From Deinococcus seoulensis (GTDB taxonomy: Bacteria > Deinococcota > Deinococci > Deinococcales > Deinococcaceae), in contig NZ_BMQM01000008.1 in the NCBI RefSeq assembly GCF_014648115.1, forward strand, positions 84,920 to 148,919: a stretch of DNA of 64,000 nt, in the 5' to 3' direction. Of the stretch, positions 18,778 to 28,134 are shown one piece after another (position 1 is the stretch's first letter; every line of letters begins with the position of its first letter). Made by a program: the position numbers and the translations under genes. Below the pieces are notes generated by a model. That model did no database searches and was not told the origin of the DNA. It saw only the letters and a program-made list of their open reading frames with translations.

Positions 18778-20727
18778 TCAGCTGCGGGTCTTGTACCGCG
18801 TGAGCAGTTCGCCTTTCAGGTCGTCGAAGGCGACGCCTTTGCGTTCCTTGAGGCCGTCGGGGGTGCGTTCGCGGACGCTGACTTCGCGGCCTTCCTGTTC
18901 CTTGTCGCCGACGACGAGCATGACGGGGATCTTGCTGAGTTCGGCGGTGCGGACCTTGGCGTTCATGCGGTTGGAGGAGTCGTCGACTTCGGCGCGCAGG
19001 CCGGCGGCGTGCAGTTCGTCGCGCAGAGCCCAGGCGTAGTCGTTGTGGCGGTCGGCGATGGGGATGATCATGATCTGGCGGGGCGCGAGCCACAGCGGGA
19101 AGTCCCCGGCGTAGTGTTCGATCAGGATGCCGGTGAAGCGTTCGACGCTGCCGAAGGGGGCGCGGTGGATCATGATGGGGCGGTGGTCCTGGCCGTCCTC
19201 GCCGACGTAGCTGATGTCGAAGCGTTCGGGGAGGTTGTAGTCGACCTGGATGGTGCCGAGCTGCCATTCGCGGCCCAGGACGTCCTTGACGACGAAGTCG
19301 AGTTTGGGGCCGTAGAAGGCGGCGTCGCCGGGTTCGATGGTGTACGGCAGGCCGACTTCCTCGACCGCCTCGATGATCTGCTGCTCGGCGAGGTTCCAGT
19401 TGGCCTCGTCGCCGACGTACTTGTCGCTTTCTGGGTCGCGGGTGCCGACGCGGAAGCGCACGTCGGTCATGCCGAAGGTCTTGAGGACCAGCACCGTCAG
19501 GTCGAGGACGTCCAGGAATTCCTTTTTCAGCTGATCCGGGCGGCAGAAGATGTGCGCGTCGTCCTGCGTGAAGCCGCGCACGCGGGTCAGGCCGTTCAGT
19601 TCGCCGCTCTGCTCGTAGCGGTACACCGTGCCGAATTCCGCCAGTCGGACCGGCAGGTCGCGGTAGGAGCGGGGCTTGCTGCCGTAGATGCGCACGTGGT
19701 GCGGGCAGTTCATGGGCTTGAGCATGTACTGCTCTTCATCGACCTCGATGGGGTTGAACTGCGACTCGGCGTAGTAGGGGTAGTGGCCGCTGGTGCGGTA
19801 CAGGTCGAGGTTCCCGATGTTGGGCGTGATGACGCCCTGGTAGCCACGTTTGAACTGCTGTTCCTTGAGGAACGCGGTGAGTTCCTCGCGCAGGACCGTG
19901 CCGTTCGGCAGCCACAGCGGGAGGCCCTTGCCGACCATGGGGTCGATGGTGAACAGTTCGAGTTCCTTGCCGAGTTTGCGGTGGTCGCGGCGCTTGGCTT
20001 CTTCCAGGGCGTGCAGGTACTCGTCGAGTTCCTTCTGCGTGGCGAACGCCACGCCGTACACGCGTTGCAGGATGGGGTTCTTCTCGTTCCCGCGCCAGTA
20101 CGCGCCCGAGGTGCTCATGAGCTTGAACGCGCCGGGCAGGCGGCCCGTGCTCGGGAAGTGCGGCCCGCGGCACAGGTCCGTGTAGTCACCCTGGGTGTAG
20201 AAGGTGATGGGTTCGTCTTCGGGGAGGCCCGCGATGAGTTCCTGCTTGTACGGGTCGTGCGGGAACTGCGCGAGGCCCTCGGCGCGGGTAATCTCGCGGC
20301 GCGTGAACGGCAGGTTCCGGCTGATGATGTCCCGCATGACCTTCTCGATTTCCGGCAGGTCCTCTTCCTTGATGGGTTCGGGCAGGTCGAAATCCTGGTA
20401 CCAGCCGTTCTCGATGCTCGGGCCCACGCCCCGCTTGATCTGGTCGTCCGCGTACCCCTTGGCGCGGTAGTACTCGCCGACCGCCTGACTCATCACGTGC
20501 CCCAGCGAATGCCGGAACAGCGGCGCGGCGTCACCCGGGTTCTTCTTGGTGATCAGCGTGATGTGTGCGCCGTCGGGCAGGGGCGTCATCAGGTCCACCA
20601 GTTCACCGTTCGCGGTGGCGGCCACGGCGTCACCGGCGAGGCGTTCACCGATGGCGCGCGCGGCGTCCAGCGCGGTGGCCCCCTGAGCGAGTTCCAGTTG
20701 TTTACCGTCGGGAAGAACTACGTGCAT
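18778..20727 (-). CDS. thrS: Threonyl-tRNA synthetase
   Basis: Charges tRNA-Thr; class II synthetase of 649 residues, full length. Domains in order: TGS (1-61, MHVVLPDGKQLELAQG), the editing domain with HSLGHVMSQAV, the class II core with MNCPHH and the RVRGFTQDDAHIFC block, and the C-terminal anticodon-binding domain (MIIPIADRHNDYAWAL). The ribosome-binding site GAGGTTGAT directly precedes the ATG. Two tRNA-Thr genes occur at the other end of the window. A long hairpin in its leader (20807-20844) may be regulatory. Confidence 0.97.
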   Translation of the reverse strand: MHVVLPDGKQLELAQGATALDAARAIGERLAGDAVAATANGELVDLMTPLPDGAHITLITKKNPGDAAPLFRHSLGHVMSQAVGEYYRAKGYADDQIKRGVGPSIENGWYQDFDLPEPIKEEDLPEIEKVMRDIISRNLPFTRREITRAEGLAQFPHDPYKQELIAGLPEDEPITFYTQGDYTDLCRGPHFPSTGRLPGAFKLMSTSGAYWRGNEKNPILQRVYGVAFATQKELDEYLHALEEAKRRDHRKLGKELELFTIDPMVGKGLPLWLPNGTVLREELTAFLKEQQFKRGYQGVITPNIGNLDLYRTSGHYPYYAESQFNPIEVDEEQYMLKPMNCPHHVRIYGSKPRSYRDLPVRLAEFGTVYRYEQSGELNGLTRVRGFTQDDAHIFCRPDQLKKEFLDVLDLTVLVLKTFGMTDVRFRVGTRDPESDKYVGDEANWNLAEQQIIEAVEEVGLPYTIEPGDAAFYGPKLDFVVKDVLGREWQLGTIQVDYNLPERFDISYVGEDGQDHRPIMIHRAPFGSVERFTGILIEHYAGDFPLWLAPRQIMIIPIADRHNDYAWALRDELHAAGLRAEVDDSSNRMNAKVRTAELSKIPVMLVVGDKEQEGREVSVRERTPDGLKERKGVAFDDLKGELLTRYKTRS

Positions 20728-20806
20728 ATCAACCTCTTTCCTGGCAGGTCGCCTTCAGCGCCCACCAGCGTCCATAGAGAAAGCCCGGTCTGACCACACC
20801 CAGCAG

Positions 20807-20844
20807 AACGCCTGAAAACCACGGAAGGTGGGTTCTCAGGCGCT
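20807..20844 (-). promoter_or_regulatory. Stem-loop in the thrS leader
   Basis: 14-bp stem with three G-U pairs (when read as thrS-strand RNA) and a 10-nt loop, about 80 nt upstream of the thrS ATG. No poly-U follows on the thrS strand, so a leader structure is more likely than a terminator. I could not fit the T-box consensus. Confidence 0.4.
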
Positions 20845-21004
20845 GAGAGTTCGCGTGACCAGTCCGGGCAGCAGCGGCATTCGGTGCAGCCCCACGCCAC
20901 GCATCACCAGACCGGAGTGACGGGCGGGAAGCTTCATGCGGGCAGGATAGCGCCCGGGAGCACGCAGCGGCAACCGGGACCGCGCGCGACGCGTACTGGA
21001 AAGC

Positions 21005-21859
21005 ATGACGCTGCTCCCTGTACAGGTCGAGGAAACGCCGCGCTGGTGGCCCGCCGCGCGCCTGCTGCTGCTCCTTCCCCTGCTGATCCTGCCAGCCCTG
21101 CTGTTGCTTCCGCCCGTACTGAGGCTGCCGGTGTACTCCGTGCAGGGCGGCACGCTCACGGCGCGGTCGCTGGGCGCGCGGGTCGTCATTCCGCCCGGCA
21201 CGCCCGTCCAGTCGCGGGCCGTCACGCTGCACGGCAAGGTCATCGGCAGCGTCCTGCCGGGGTACACGGTCGGCCTGTTCCGCACGCCCACCGGTCGCGC
21301 CCAGGTGTTCAGCGACGGTTCGCAGGGGCGCTCGGCGCTGGTGTTCGCCACCCGGACGCCCACCGTCCTGACGCCCGCCGACCCGCAGGCACTGCTGCGC
21401 TCCTGGCAGTCCGGAGAGAACGCCACTTTCCGGCCCGCCCGCCCCGCCAGACCCGACTGGACGCTGCTGCTCCTGCTGCCGCTCGTGCCCATCACTGTTC
21501 TGCTGCTCGCTCGGCCGCGCCTGACCTACCGGCTGGACGGTGACACTCTGACCGTCCGGACTGCCGCGACCACCCTGCGGTTCCCCCGGCACGACACCCG
21601 CGCGGCCCTGACGCACACCCCCCTGGGCACGCGGCTGTTCGGCACCGCCACGCCCGGTTACTACACCGGCACGTTCATCAGCCGCGCCGGAACCGGCGGG
21701 AAGATCCAGGCCGCAGCGGGGGCCGCACGCCCAGGGCAGGCCGTGATCCTCATCCACAACGACCGGGAGTACTACCTGACACCCACCGACCCGCAGGCGC
21801 TGATCGACTGGTTCAGCACCGGCACGGTGCCCCAGGCTGTCCACCCGGCCGGGAGTTGA
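21005..21859 (+). CDS. Membrane protein with two tandem PH-like domains
   Basis: 284 residues. A membrane segment (15-37) is followed by a beta-rich domain (about 44-134), a second membrane segment (151-170) and a second beta-rich domain (about 175-270). The two domains are clearly homologous: YSVQGGTLTARSLG versus YRLDGDTLTVRTAA, then PGYTVGLF versus PGYYTGTF, and TPADPQALLRSW versus TPTDPQALIDWF. The pattern resembles bacterial PH-like domain proteins. Function unknown; the internal duplication is the main feature. It is convergent with the GNAT gene, 15 bp away. Confidence 0.75.
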   Translation: MTLLPVQVEETPRWWPAARLLLLLPLLILPALLLLPPVLRLPVYSVQGGTLTARSLGARVVIPPGTPVQSRAVTLHGKVIGSVLPGYTVGLFRTPTGRAQVFSDGSQGRSALVFATRTPTVLTPADPQALLRSWQSGENATFRPARPARPDWTLLLLLPLVPITVLLLARPRLTYRLDGDTLTVRTAATTLRFPRHDTRAALTHTPLGTRLFGTATPGYYTGTFISRAGTGGKIQAAAGAARPGQAVILIHNDREYYLTPTDPQALIDWFSTGTVPQAVHPAGS

Positions 21860-21874
21860 TCCAGTCCTGTCCAC

Positions 21875-22435
21875 TCACCACGGCAGCCCACGCAGATTCA
21901 CCCTCTCCCCCACCGGCCAGTCACCCAGGGCGGCGCACACGGGCAGGATCAGGGTGGGACCGGCGTTCGTGACCCACCGGTCCTCATCCGGGTCGAGGTA
22001 GTGGGCGGCGTTCGGCACGCGGACGAATCCGCCGCTCTCGTAGAACGGGACGACCTCCTCGCGGCATTGCAGGAACGCGAATTCCACGTCCGGGAGTGTA
22101 TGCAGGAAGGCGTGCAGGTCGCGCAGCAGGCGGCGGCCCACGCCCCGGCGCTGGACTGCGGGATGCGTGGCGACCCCACCCACGCCCACCAGTGTCACGT
22201 CACGCCCCCCGACCTGCGCCACGCGCCGCCCGAATCCCAGTTGCGCCACGGGCACACCCTCCGGGTCGGCCAGCCACAGGTGCCACTCCGGTTCGCTGCC
22301 CCAGTACGACGTGCCCGCCCAGAAGTCCGCGAAGTGCGGGTACGCCGCAATCAGCAGGGACCGCAGCCCGGCCTCCAGTTCCGGGGTCAGCTCCGCACGG
22401 GGCGTGACGTGCGCGGTCAGGGTCACAAACCGCAC
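21875..22435 (-). CDS. GNAT-family N-acetyltransferase
   Basis: 186 residues, an acetyl-CoA-dependent acyltransferase fold. The core shows the acetyl-CoA-binding motif GVGGVATHPAVQRRGVGRRLLRDL (here split by the V/G turn at QRRGVG) and a C-terminal FYESGGFVRV loop. The N-terminal half (SLLIAAYPHFADFWAGTSYW) resembles the aminoglycoside 2'-acetyltransferase/NodA-like branch, but no drug substrate can be inferred. The only start giving the whole fold is GTG 22435. Its upstream neighbour ends 5 nt away, so the two are probably co-transcribed. Confidence 0.82.
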   Translation of the reverse strand: MRFVTLTAHVTPRAELTPELEAGLRSLLIAAYPHFADFWAGTSYWGSEPEWHLWLADPEGVPVAQLGFGRRVAQVGGRDVTLVGVGGVATHPAVQRRGVGRRLLRDLHAFLHTLPDVEFAFLQCREEVVPFYESGGFVRVPNAAHYLDPDEDRWVTNAGPTLILPVCAALGDWPVGERVNLRGLPW

Positions 22436-22439
22436 CGCA

Positions 22440-22949
22440 TCAGCGCAGCGGCACCAGGACGCGCAGGCCGATCAGGCTGGTCGGTCCGGCCCGCACGATG
22501 CCTTCCACGTTCACGCCGGGGCCGCGCCAGCCCACCAGTGCGTGCGCGTTCGCCAGTGCGACCGGTGAGAGCAGCGCGTCCGGCAACCCGGAATCGGACG
22601 TACGCACGTCCAGACTGACGCCTGACCCGGCCCCCACCCCGTAGTACCAGTTGCCGCTGGGGCGTAGGTAGGTGGCATCCACGCGCACGAACGCGCGGCT
22701 GAACGCGGCGGGCGTGGCGGTGTTCAGTTCCAGCGTGCCGCGTACCGCGCCGGCCGTGCCGGGCAGCGTGCCGGTCACGGCGACCTGCACGCCTCCCTCG
22801 GCGACGGCCGCGCCGGATCCGCTGACTGCTGCGCCGCCCGCGACCTGCGCTCCGACACTCCAGTCTGCGGCGTGTGCGCCGCCCGCCCAGCCCAGCCCCA
22901 TCCAGCCCAGGAGCAGGGCAGCCCTCATCGTTCCTGACGTTCTGATCAT
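22440..22949 (-). CDS. Secreted beta-rich protein, unknown
   Basis: 169 residues with a signal peptide (MRAALLLGWMGLGWAGGAHAA) and a mature part of alternating small and hydrophobic residues, compatible with a small outer-surface beta-barrel or beta-sandwich (VRVDATYLRPSGNWYYGVGAGSGVSLDVRTSD). No Cys, no catalytic motif. The start could be ATG 22949 or 22928; both keep the signal peptide, and the first adds MIRTSGT. It precedes the GNAT gene by 4 nt. Confidence 0.65.
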   Translation of the reverse strand: MIRTSGTMRAALLLGWMGLGWAGGAHAADWSVGAQVAGGAAVSGSGAAVAEGGVQVAVTGTLPGTAGAVRGTLELNTATPAAFSRAFVRVDATYLRPSGNWYYGVGAGSGVSLDVRTSDSGLPDALLSPVALANAHALVGWRGPGVNVEGIVRAGPTSLIGLRVLVPLR

Positions 22950-23008
22950 GCCCTCAGCGTAACGGTGCACGCAGCCCCGGCAGGGCGCAGGTGCGGCACC
23001 CATGCAGG

Positions 23009-23039
23009 AACGCCGCCCCAGGTGACCGGAGGCGGCGTT
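23009..23039. terminator. Hairpin terminator after the DUF805 gene
   Basis: Stem AACGCCGCC/GGCGGCGTT, with an inner GGTGACC palindrome in the loop. It lies 13 nt past the DUF805 stop. T runs are short on both strands. Confidence 0.6.
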
Positions 23040-23051
23040 TGGGGCGGAGGC

Positions 23052-23510
23052 TTACCAGTTCTGCGCGGAGTTCTGCGCGGGAATGGCGGCGCCATCGGTC
23101 AGGCCTTTGGGATTGGGGCCCCACTTGTTGCTGCCGCTTTCGCTGTCGAGGATTGTGAAGATGAAGATCACGAGGCTGCCCATGGGCACGAGGTTCAGCA
23201 GGTACCACCAGCCGCTCTTGCCGGTGTCGTGCAGGCGGCGCACGGCGATGGCGAGGCTGGGAATGAAGGTGGCGAGTGCGTAGAGCGCGTAGATCGTGGC
23301 GAAGATCAGGGTGGTGCCGGTCAGGGCGGCGCCGGGGTCCGCGCTGGCGTCTGCCTCTGCGATCAGGGCCATCACGACGCTGAAGAGCGGGATGGCCAGC
23401 ACGAACGTGATGATGGCGTTGATGAGGGTGTACATCCAGTATTCGCGGCGGCGGGCGCGGCCCTGGAAGTTGGCGTAGTTGTTGCGGATGGCGTTGATGT
23501 AGTCGTTCAT
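23052..23510 (-). CDS. DUF805 family membrane protein
   Basis: 152 residues. DUF805 signature: N-terminal NNYANFQGRARRREYWMYTLINAII, three to four membrane helices, then the conserved LAIAVRRLHDTGKSGWWYLLNLVP and the C-terminal GSNKWGPNP. Function of the family is unknown; it is a small integral membrane protein. The ATG has a strong ribosome-binding site (GGAGGGAACC) and a probable -10 (TAGAGT) about 35 nt upstream, so it is one of the leadered genes here. Confidence 0.92.
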   Translation of the reverse strand: MNDYINAIRNNYANFQGRARRREYWMYTLINAIITFVLAIPLFSVVMALIAEADASADPGAALTGTTLIFATIYALYALATFIPSLAIAVRRLHDTGKSGWWYLLNLVPMGSLVIFIFTILDSESGSNKWGPNPKGLTDGAAIPAQNSAQNW

Positions 23511-23561
23511 GGTTCCCTCCTGGCTGTTGCGTGAGATCACTCTAAGCGTCACATTGCAGTC

Positions 23562-24599
23562 ATGCTGCCAACTTTGTGGAGGGGTGCGCTGGGTCTGCTG
23601 CTGGGGGTCACGCTGGGAGCGTGCGCGCCTGCTCTGACGGGCACCATGCCCGTACCGGACGTGCAGGCGGCGCTCCCGGCCCTGCCCGCTGATCAGCTGC
23701 GGGTGCTGGTGATGGGGGATCAGGGCACGGGAACGGACGTGCAGTGGCGGGTGGCGGCGGCCATGCGGCAGGTCTGCGCGCGGGAGGGCTGCGACCTGGG
23801 GGTGGGGCTGGGCGACAACTTCTACCCGGCGGGGCCGGAGGACGTGAATTCGCCGTTGTTCCGGGAGCGGTTCGCGGACGTGTACGGGCCGCTGGGCGTG
23901 CCGTTCCTGATGGTGCCGGGCAATCATGACGAGTCGTGGCTGGTGGGCGGTGACGGTGCCGATGCGCGCGGGGCGGAGGTTCAGGTGGCGTATTCGCGGC
24001 TGAACGCGCAGTGGGTGATGCCGGGCCGTTCGTACCGCGCGCCGGTGGGGGCGCTGGCGGAGTTCTTCGCGGTGGATACGGCGCCGCTGGCCGCGTACCT
24101 GCCGGGCCTGCGCCCTGCGGAGCGGCCGGGTGGCGCGTGGGACGCCGCTCAGCGGGCGTGGCTCGCGGGCGCGGTGCGGGGCAGCGGGGCGCGCTGGCGG
24201 CTGGTGCTGGGGCATCACCCGCTGTTCAGTAACGGGCGGCACGGGAACGCCGGTGAGTACGACGGTCTGCCGCTGACGTTCCAGCGGGGCGGCGCGGTGC
24301 GGGACCTGTACGGCGCGGCGTGCGGAGTGGCCGACGTGATTCTCAGCGGGCATGTGCATGCGCTGGAGGTTTTCGCGCCGCAGCCGGGTTGCGCGGGCAC
24401 GTGGACGGCCGTGTCGGGCGCGGCGGGCGAGGTGGGGGGTGGTGCGGTCGGGACGCGCCCGGCGGCTTTCGCGGCGTACGGTCAGCCGGGTTTCCTGCGC
24501 CTGGAGATCACGCCGGATGTGCTGACCGTCTGGGCGTACACGGTGGCAGAGGACGGCGTGGTGACTGCGCGCGAGGCCGCCCGACTGCGCAGGGGGTGA
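23562..24599 (+). CDS. Purple-acid-phosphatase-like metallophosphoesterase lipoprotein
   Basis: 345 residues. Signal peptide with lipobox LGAC (Cys21), so it is anchored on the outer side of the membrane. Metallophosphoesterase blocks: VMGDQGTG, GLGDNFYPAG, VPGNHDE, VLGHHPLFSNG and SGHVHALEVF. The arrangement GDQGTG/GDNFY matches the tartrate-resistant (TRAP-type) acid phosphatase branch. Probably hydrolyses phosphate monoesters outside the cell. Four Cys (CAREGC, AACG, PGCAG) could form disulfides. No leaderless -10 box is obvious. Confidence 0.88.
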   Translation: MLPTLWRGALGLLLGVTLGACAPALTGTMPVPDVQAALPALPADQLRVLVMGDQGTGTDVQWRVAAAMRQVCAREGCDLGVGLGDNFYPAGPEDVNSPLFRERFADVYGPLGVPFLMVPGNHDESWLVGGDGADARGAEVQVAYSRLNAQWVMPGRSYRAPVGALAEFFAVDTAPLAAYLPGLRPAERPGGAWDAAQRAWLAGAVRGSGARWRLVLGHHPLFSNGRHGNAGEYDGLPLTFQRGGAVRDLYGAACGVADVILSGHVHALEVFAPQPGCAGTWTAVSGAAGEVGGGAVGTRPAAFAAYGQPGFLRLEITPDVLTVWAYTVAEDGVVTAREAARLRRG

Positions 24600-24605
24600 T
24601 GGTCA

Positions 24606-24652
24606 AAGGTTGATGGTTGATAGAGGGGTGTCCTCCATCAACCATCAACCTT
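24606..24652. repeat. Heptamer-built hairpin (GATGGTT family)
   Basis: Two 21-nt arms, 20 of 21 positions complementary, with a 5-nt loop, between the stops of the phosphatase (+) and glutaredoxin (-) genes. The arm consists of GATGGTT heptamers as in the arrays at 446 and 10261. It probably acts as a bidirectional terminator. Confidence 0.8.
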
Positions 24653-24668
24653 CTCCTTTCGACGTGTC

Positions 24669-24914
24669 TTACAGTCCGGCTTCGGCGAGGAAGGCGTCGA
24701 GTTTCTGGGGGCGGAAGCCGCTGAGGCTGGCGGCCACGTCGCCGTGGACGAGGGTGGGGACGCTGCGTTTGCCGCCGTTGACGCTCATGACGTACTGGGC
24801 GGCCTGGTCGTCCTGTTCGATGTTGATTTCCTCGAAGGCGAGGCCCTTGCTGGTCAGGGCGCGTTTGGTGGCGTGGCAGTCGGGGCACCAGCTGGTCGTG
24901 TACATCTTGATCAT
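24669..24914 (-). CDS. Glutaredoxin-like protein (mycoredoxin type)
   Basis: 81 residues, a small thioredoxin-fold redox protein of the cytoplasm. Active site CPDC (Cys10/Cys13) in MYTTSWCPDCHATKRAL, cis-Pro in SVPTLVHGD, and the C-terminal helix. Deinococcus uses bacillithiol rather than glutathione, so the partner is probably a bacilliredoxin/mycoredoxin-type system; that is inference. Ribosome-binding site AAGGAGAACCCACC before the ATG. An AT-rich stretch (24966-24990) supplies a likely promoter. Confidence 0.88.
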   Translation of the reverse strand: MIKMYTTSWCPDCHATKRALTSKGLAFEEINIEQDDQAAQYVMSVNGGKRSVPTLVHGDVAASLSGFRPQKLDAFLAEAGL

Positions 24915-25065
24915 GGTGGGTTCTCCTTGGGGTGGGCGGGTCAGGGTAGCCCTGCCCGGATCGGACGATAGTTTATAAAATAAAGCATCCGGGGGATTGA
25001 GGGACGGGCAACAATACGGGCTGCTGGCGCACTGAGCGTCCATTCATACGTGCCGATCATTCCGA

Positions 25066-25106
25066 CAGAAACGCGGCCCACCCCGGTACAGGGCAGGCCG
25101 CGCGTT
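25066..25106 (-). terminator. Terminator after infC
   Basis: Minus strand: CGCGGCC ... GGCCGCG outer stem with an inner GCCC/GGGG extension, followed by TTTCTGTC. It lies about 45 nt past the infC stop. Confidence 0.65.
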
Positions 25107-25149
25107 CTGTGCTGGGTCAATGCTCAGCGGTGGGTGGTCTGACCGGGGG

Positions 25150-25800
<651 letters not shown>

Positions 25801-25939
25801 GTTCATCACCTCTTACGCGCCCGGTGCACGCTGGCCGTCCGGGCGGCTGTTGCCCACGACAGGTCGCGGGCGAATGAACCTCAGTCTATCACGCAGGGTC
25901 ACTGCGCCGGACTCACCGGGCGTCTGCCATGCTGTGTGC

Positions 25940-28051
25940 ATGAGCGGTTCCTCAACTTCCGGCCCTGCCCGTCCCGCCACTCCCGGTCCCGTCTCGGCGT
26001 ACACGTACGGCCCACTGGCGGCCCGCGACCCGGATCTGGAGGTGCTGCTGACCGACGGGCTGGGGGGCTTCGCGCTGGGCAGCGTGGCGGGCGTGCCCAC
26101 CCGCTGCTACTCGGGGCTGGTGGTCAGCGAGCAGCCGCCGGTGCGGCGCCGCACACTGTTCGTCTCGCCGCTCGAAACCCTGCACGTCGCGGGACGCGAG
26201 GCGACGCTGCACGCGCTGGAGATCGCGCCCGGCGTGTTCGAGGGCCGCGGGCTGGAGTTGCTGACCGGCGCGGCCGTGTGGGACCTGCTGCCCGAGCGTG
26301 AGCAGCTGTTCGCGGGCGTGCGGGTGCGGCGCCGGGTGTTCATGCCGCCCGCTTCCGGCGCGGCCGTGTTCCTGTACGACGTGCAGAGCCGCGAGCCGGT
26401 CACGCTGCGCCTGGGGGGGCTGTTCGTGAACCGCGACATGCACCACGTTCACGCGCGGGTGCCGGAGTTGCACTTCAGCGCCGGGGGGCGCGAGGTGACG
26501 GTGCGCGGCGCGGACGGCGGTGCGGGCGGCAGTGCGGACGGGGGGCCGTTCACGCGGGCCACGCTGCACGCGCCGGGCGCCGTGATCGACGCGCTGACCC
26601 CGCAACCGCACCCGCAGCGGGTGTACTACCGGCACGACGCGGCGCGCGGCGAACCGGACCACGAGGTGACGCTGGGCAGCGACCTGTGGGAGGTCAGCCT
26701 TCCGGCCGGCGGGGGGCGCGTGGCGCTGGTCGTGCAGGGCGTGACGCCCGCGACGGCCGGGCACGCGGTCGTGGACCCCTGGGCGGCGTACGCGCAGGAG
26801 GCCGCGCGGCGCAGTGAGCTGGCGCTGCGGGCGCAGGACACGAGCGGCGTGCGCGACGAACTGGTCGCCACGCTGGCCGTCGCCGCCGACGCCTACCTGG
26901 TGCGGCGCGAGCGACCGGCGGGCGTGACCGTGATCGCCGGGTACCCGTGGTTCGCGGACTGGGGCCGGGATTCCATGATCGCCCTGACCGGCCTGACCCT
27001 GCTGACCGGCAGGCACGCCGAGGCGCGCGACCTGCTGGGCACGTTCCTGGCCAGCCTGCGCCGGGGCCTGACGCCCAACAACTTCCATGACGACGGCGGC
27101 GGGGCCGGCTTCAACACGGTGGACGGCGCGCTGTGGCTGGCGGTGGCGCTGGAACGCTACGTGAGCGTGACCGGCGACCTGGAGTTTGCGCGGTCGTCGC
27201 TGCCGGCGCTGCGGGAACTGCTGGACTGGCACCTGCGCGGCACGGATCACGGCATCCGCGTGGACGACCGCGACGGGCTGCTGCTGGCGGGCGAGGCGGG
27301 CGTGCAGCTCACCTGGATGGACGTGAAGATAGAGGGCTGGGTGGTCACGCCCCGGCACGGCAAGCCAGTCGAGGTGCAGGGGCTGTGGCTGGCGGCGCTG
27401 GGGGCCGAGGCGCGGCTGTCGGACGCGCTGGGGGAACGCCCGCAGTACGTGGGTGCCCTGGCCCGCGCGCGCGAGTCCTTCCCGGCCTTCTGGCAGGGCG
27501 GCGCGTACGCCGACGCCCTGGCCGCCGACGGCACCCCGGACCGCAGCGTGCGCCCGAACGTGGCGCTGGCGCTGGCCCTGCCGGACACGCCCACCACGCC
27601 CGCGCAGGTGGACCGCGTGATCCGCGAGGTCGAGTCGCAGTTGCTCACGCCGGTCGGGGTGCACACACTCTCGCCGCTGGACGCCCGTTACCGCGGCAAT
27701 TACGGGGGGGCGCAGGTGCAGCGGGACGCCGCGTACCACCAGGGGACGGTGTGGCCGTGGCCGCTGACGGCGTTCGTGGAGTTGCTGCTCTCGCGCGGCG
27801 AGGTGCGGCGGGCGCGCGCGGCCCTGGCAGGCCTGACCGGGCACGTCTGGGAGGCCGGGATCGGGCACGTGTCCGAGGTGTTCGCCGGGGACAGCCTGCG
27901 GCCCGGCGGGTGCCCCTTCCAGGCGTGGAGCACGGCGGAGCTGCTACGCGCGCACGTGCTGGTGTCACTGGCCGAGGCGCGGGCGGCGCGGCCAGCCCCG
28001 GCGCCCACGCAGGCGGGGCCGCTGCCGCTCTCCACCCAAAACCTGACCTGA
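25940..28051 (+). CDS. Glycogen debranching / amylo-alpha-1,6-glucosidase family enzyme
   Basis: 703 residues. The N-terminal glycogen-debranching domain (LTDGLGGFALGSVAGVPTRCYSGLVV) of about 290 residues is followed by an (alpha/alpha)6 catalytic domain with GYPWFADWGRDSMIALTGL, TPNNFHDDGGGAGFNTVDGALWL, QLTWMDVK and AAYHQGTVWPWPLTAF. Bacterial proteins of this type trim alpha-1,6 branches of glycogen or related glucans. No other glycogen genes are adjacent. The ATG at 25940 follows a weak CATGCT box by 6 nt, and the N-terminal SGSSTSGPARPATPGP is a disordered lead-in. Confidence 0.9.
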   Translation: MSGSSTSGPARPATPGPVSAYTYGPLAARDPDLEVLLTDGLGGFALGSVAGVPTRCYSGLVVSEQPPVRRRTLFVSPLETLHVAGREATLHALEIAPGVFEGRGLELLTGAAVWDLLPEREQLFAGVRVRRRVFMPPASGAAVFLYDVQSREPVTLRLGGLFVNRDMHHVHARVPELHFSAGGREVTVRGADGGAGGSADGGPFTRATLHAPGAVIDALTPQPHPQRVYYRHDAARGEPDHEVTLGSDLWEVSLPAGGGRVALVVQGVTPATAGHAVVDPWAAYAQEAARRSELALRAQDTSGVRDELVATLAVAADAYLVRRERPAGVTVIAGYPWFADWGRDSMIALTGLTLLTGRHAEARDLLGTFLASLRRGLTPNNFHDDGGGAGFNTVDGALWLAVALERYVSVTGDLEFARSSLPALRELLDWHLRGTDHGIRVDDRDGLLLAGEAGVQLTWMDVKIEGWVVTPRHGKPVEVQGLWLAALGAEARLSDALGERPQYVGALARARESFPAFWQGGAYADALAADGTPDRSVRPNVALALALPDTPTTPAQVDRVIREVESQLLTPVGVHTLSPLDARYRGNYGGAQVQRDAAYHQGTVWPWPLTAFVELLLSRGEVRRARAALAGLTGHVWEAGIGHVSEVFAGDSLRPGGCPFQAWSTAELLRAHVLVSLAEARAARPAPAPTQAGPLPLSTQNLT

Positions 28052-28098
28052 AACGCGCTGGCGTAGGCGTCCGGCGGGCAGGGGGGCAACACTTATCC

Positions 28099-28128
28099 TT
28101 GACGTACCAGGGACACAAACCCTAGCAT
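28099..28128 (+). promoter_or_regulatory. Leaderless promoter of the NrtR-like gene
   Basis: TTGACG, 18 nt, TAGCAT, then 6 nt to the ATG at 28135. A complete -35/-10 promoter of the leaderless type. Confidence 0.7.
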
Positions 28129-28134
28129 TCAGGG

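Noticed and set aside
20728..20850. T-box riboswitch before thrS
   Set aside because: GGGTGTGGTCAGACCGGG is superficially similar to the T-box core but does not match GGGTGGNACCRCG, and no specifier hairpin could be fitted.
21875..22435. Aminoglycoside resistance gene
   Set aside because: The GNAT fold and some resemblance to AAC(2')/NodA are visible, but no substrate-specific residues can be assigned.
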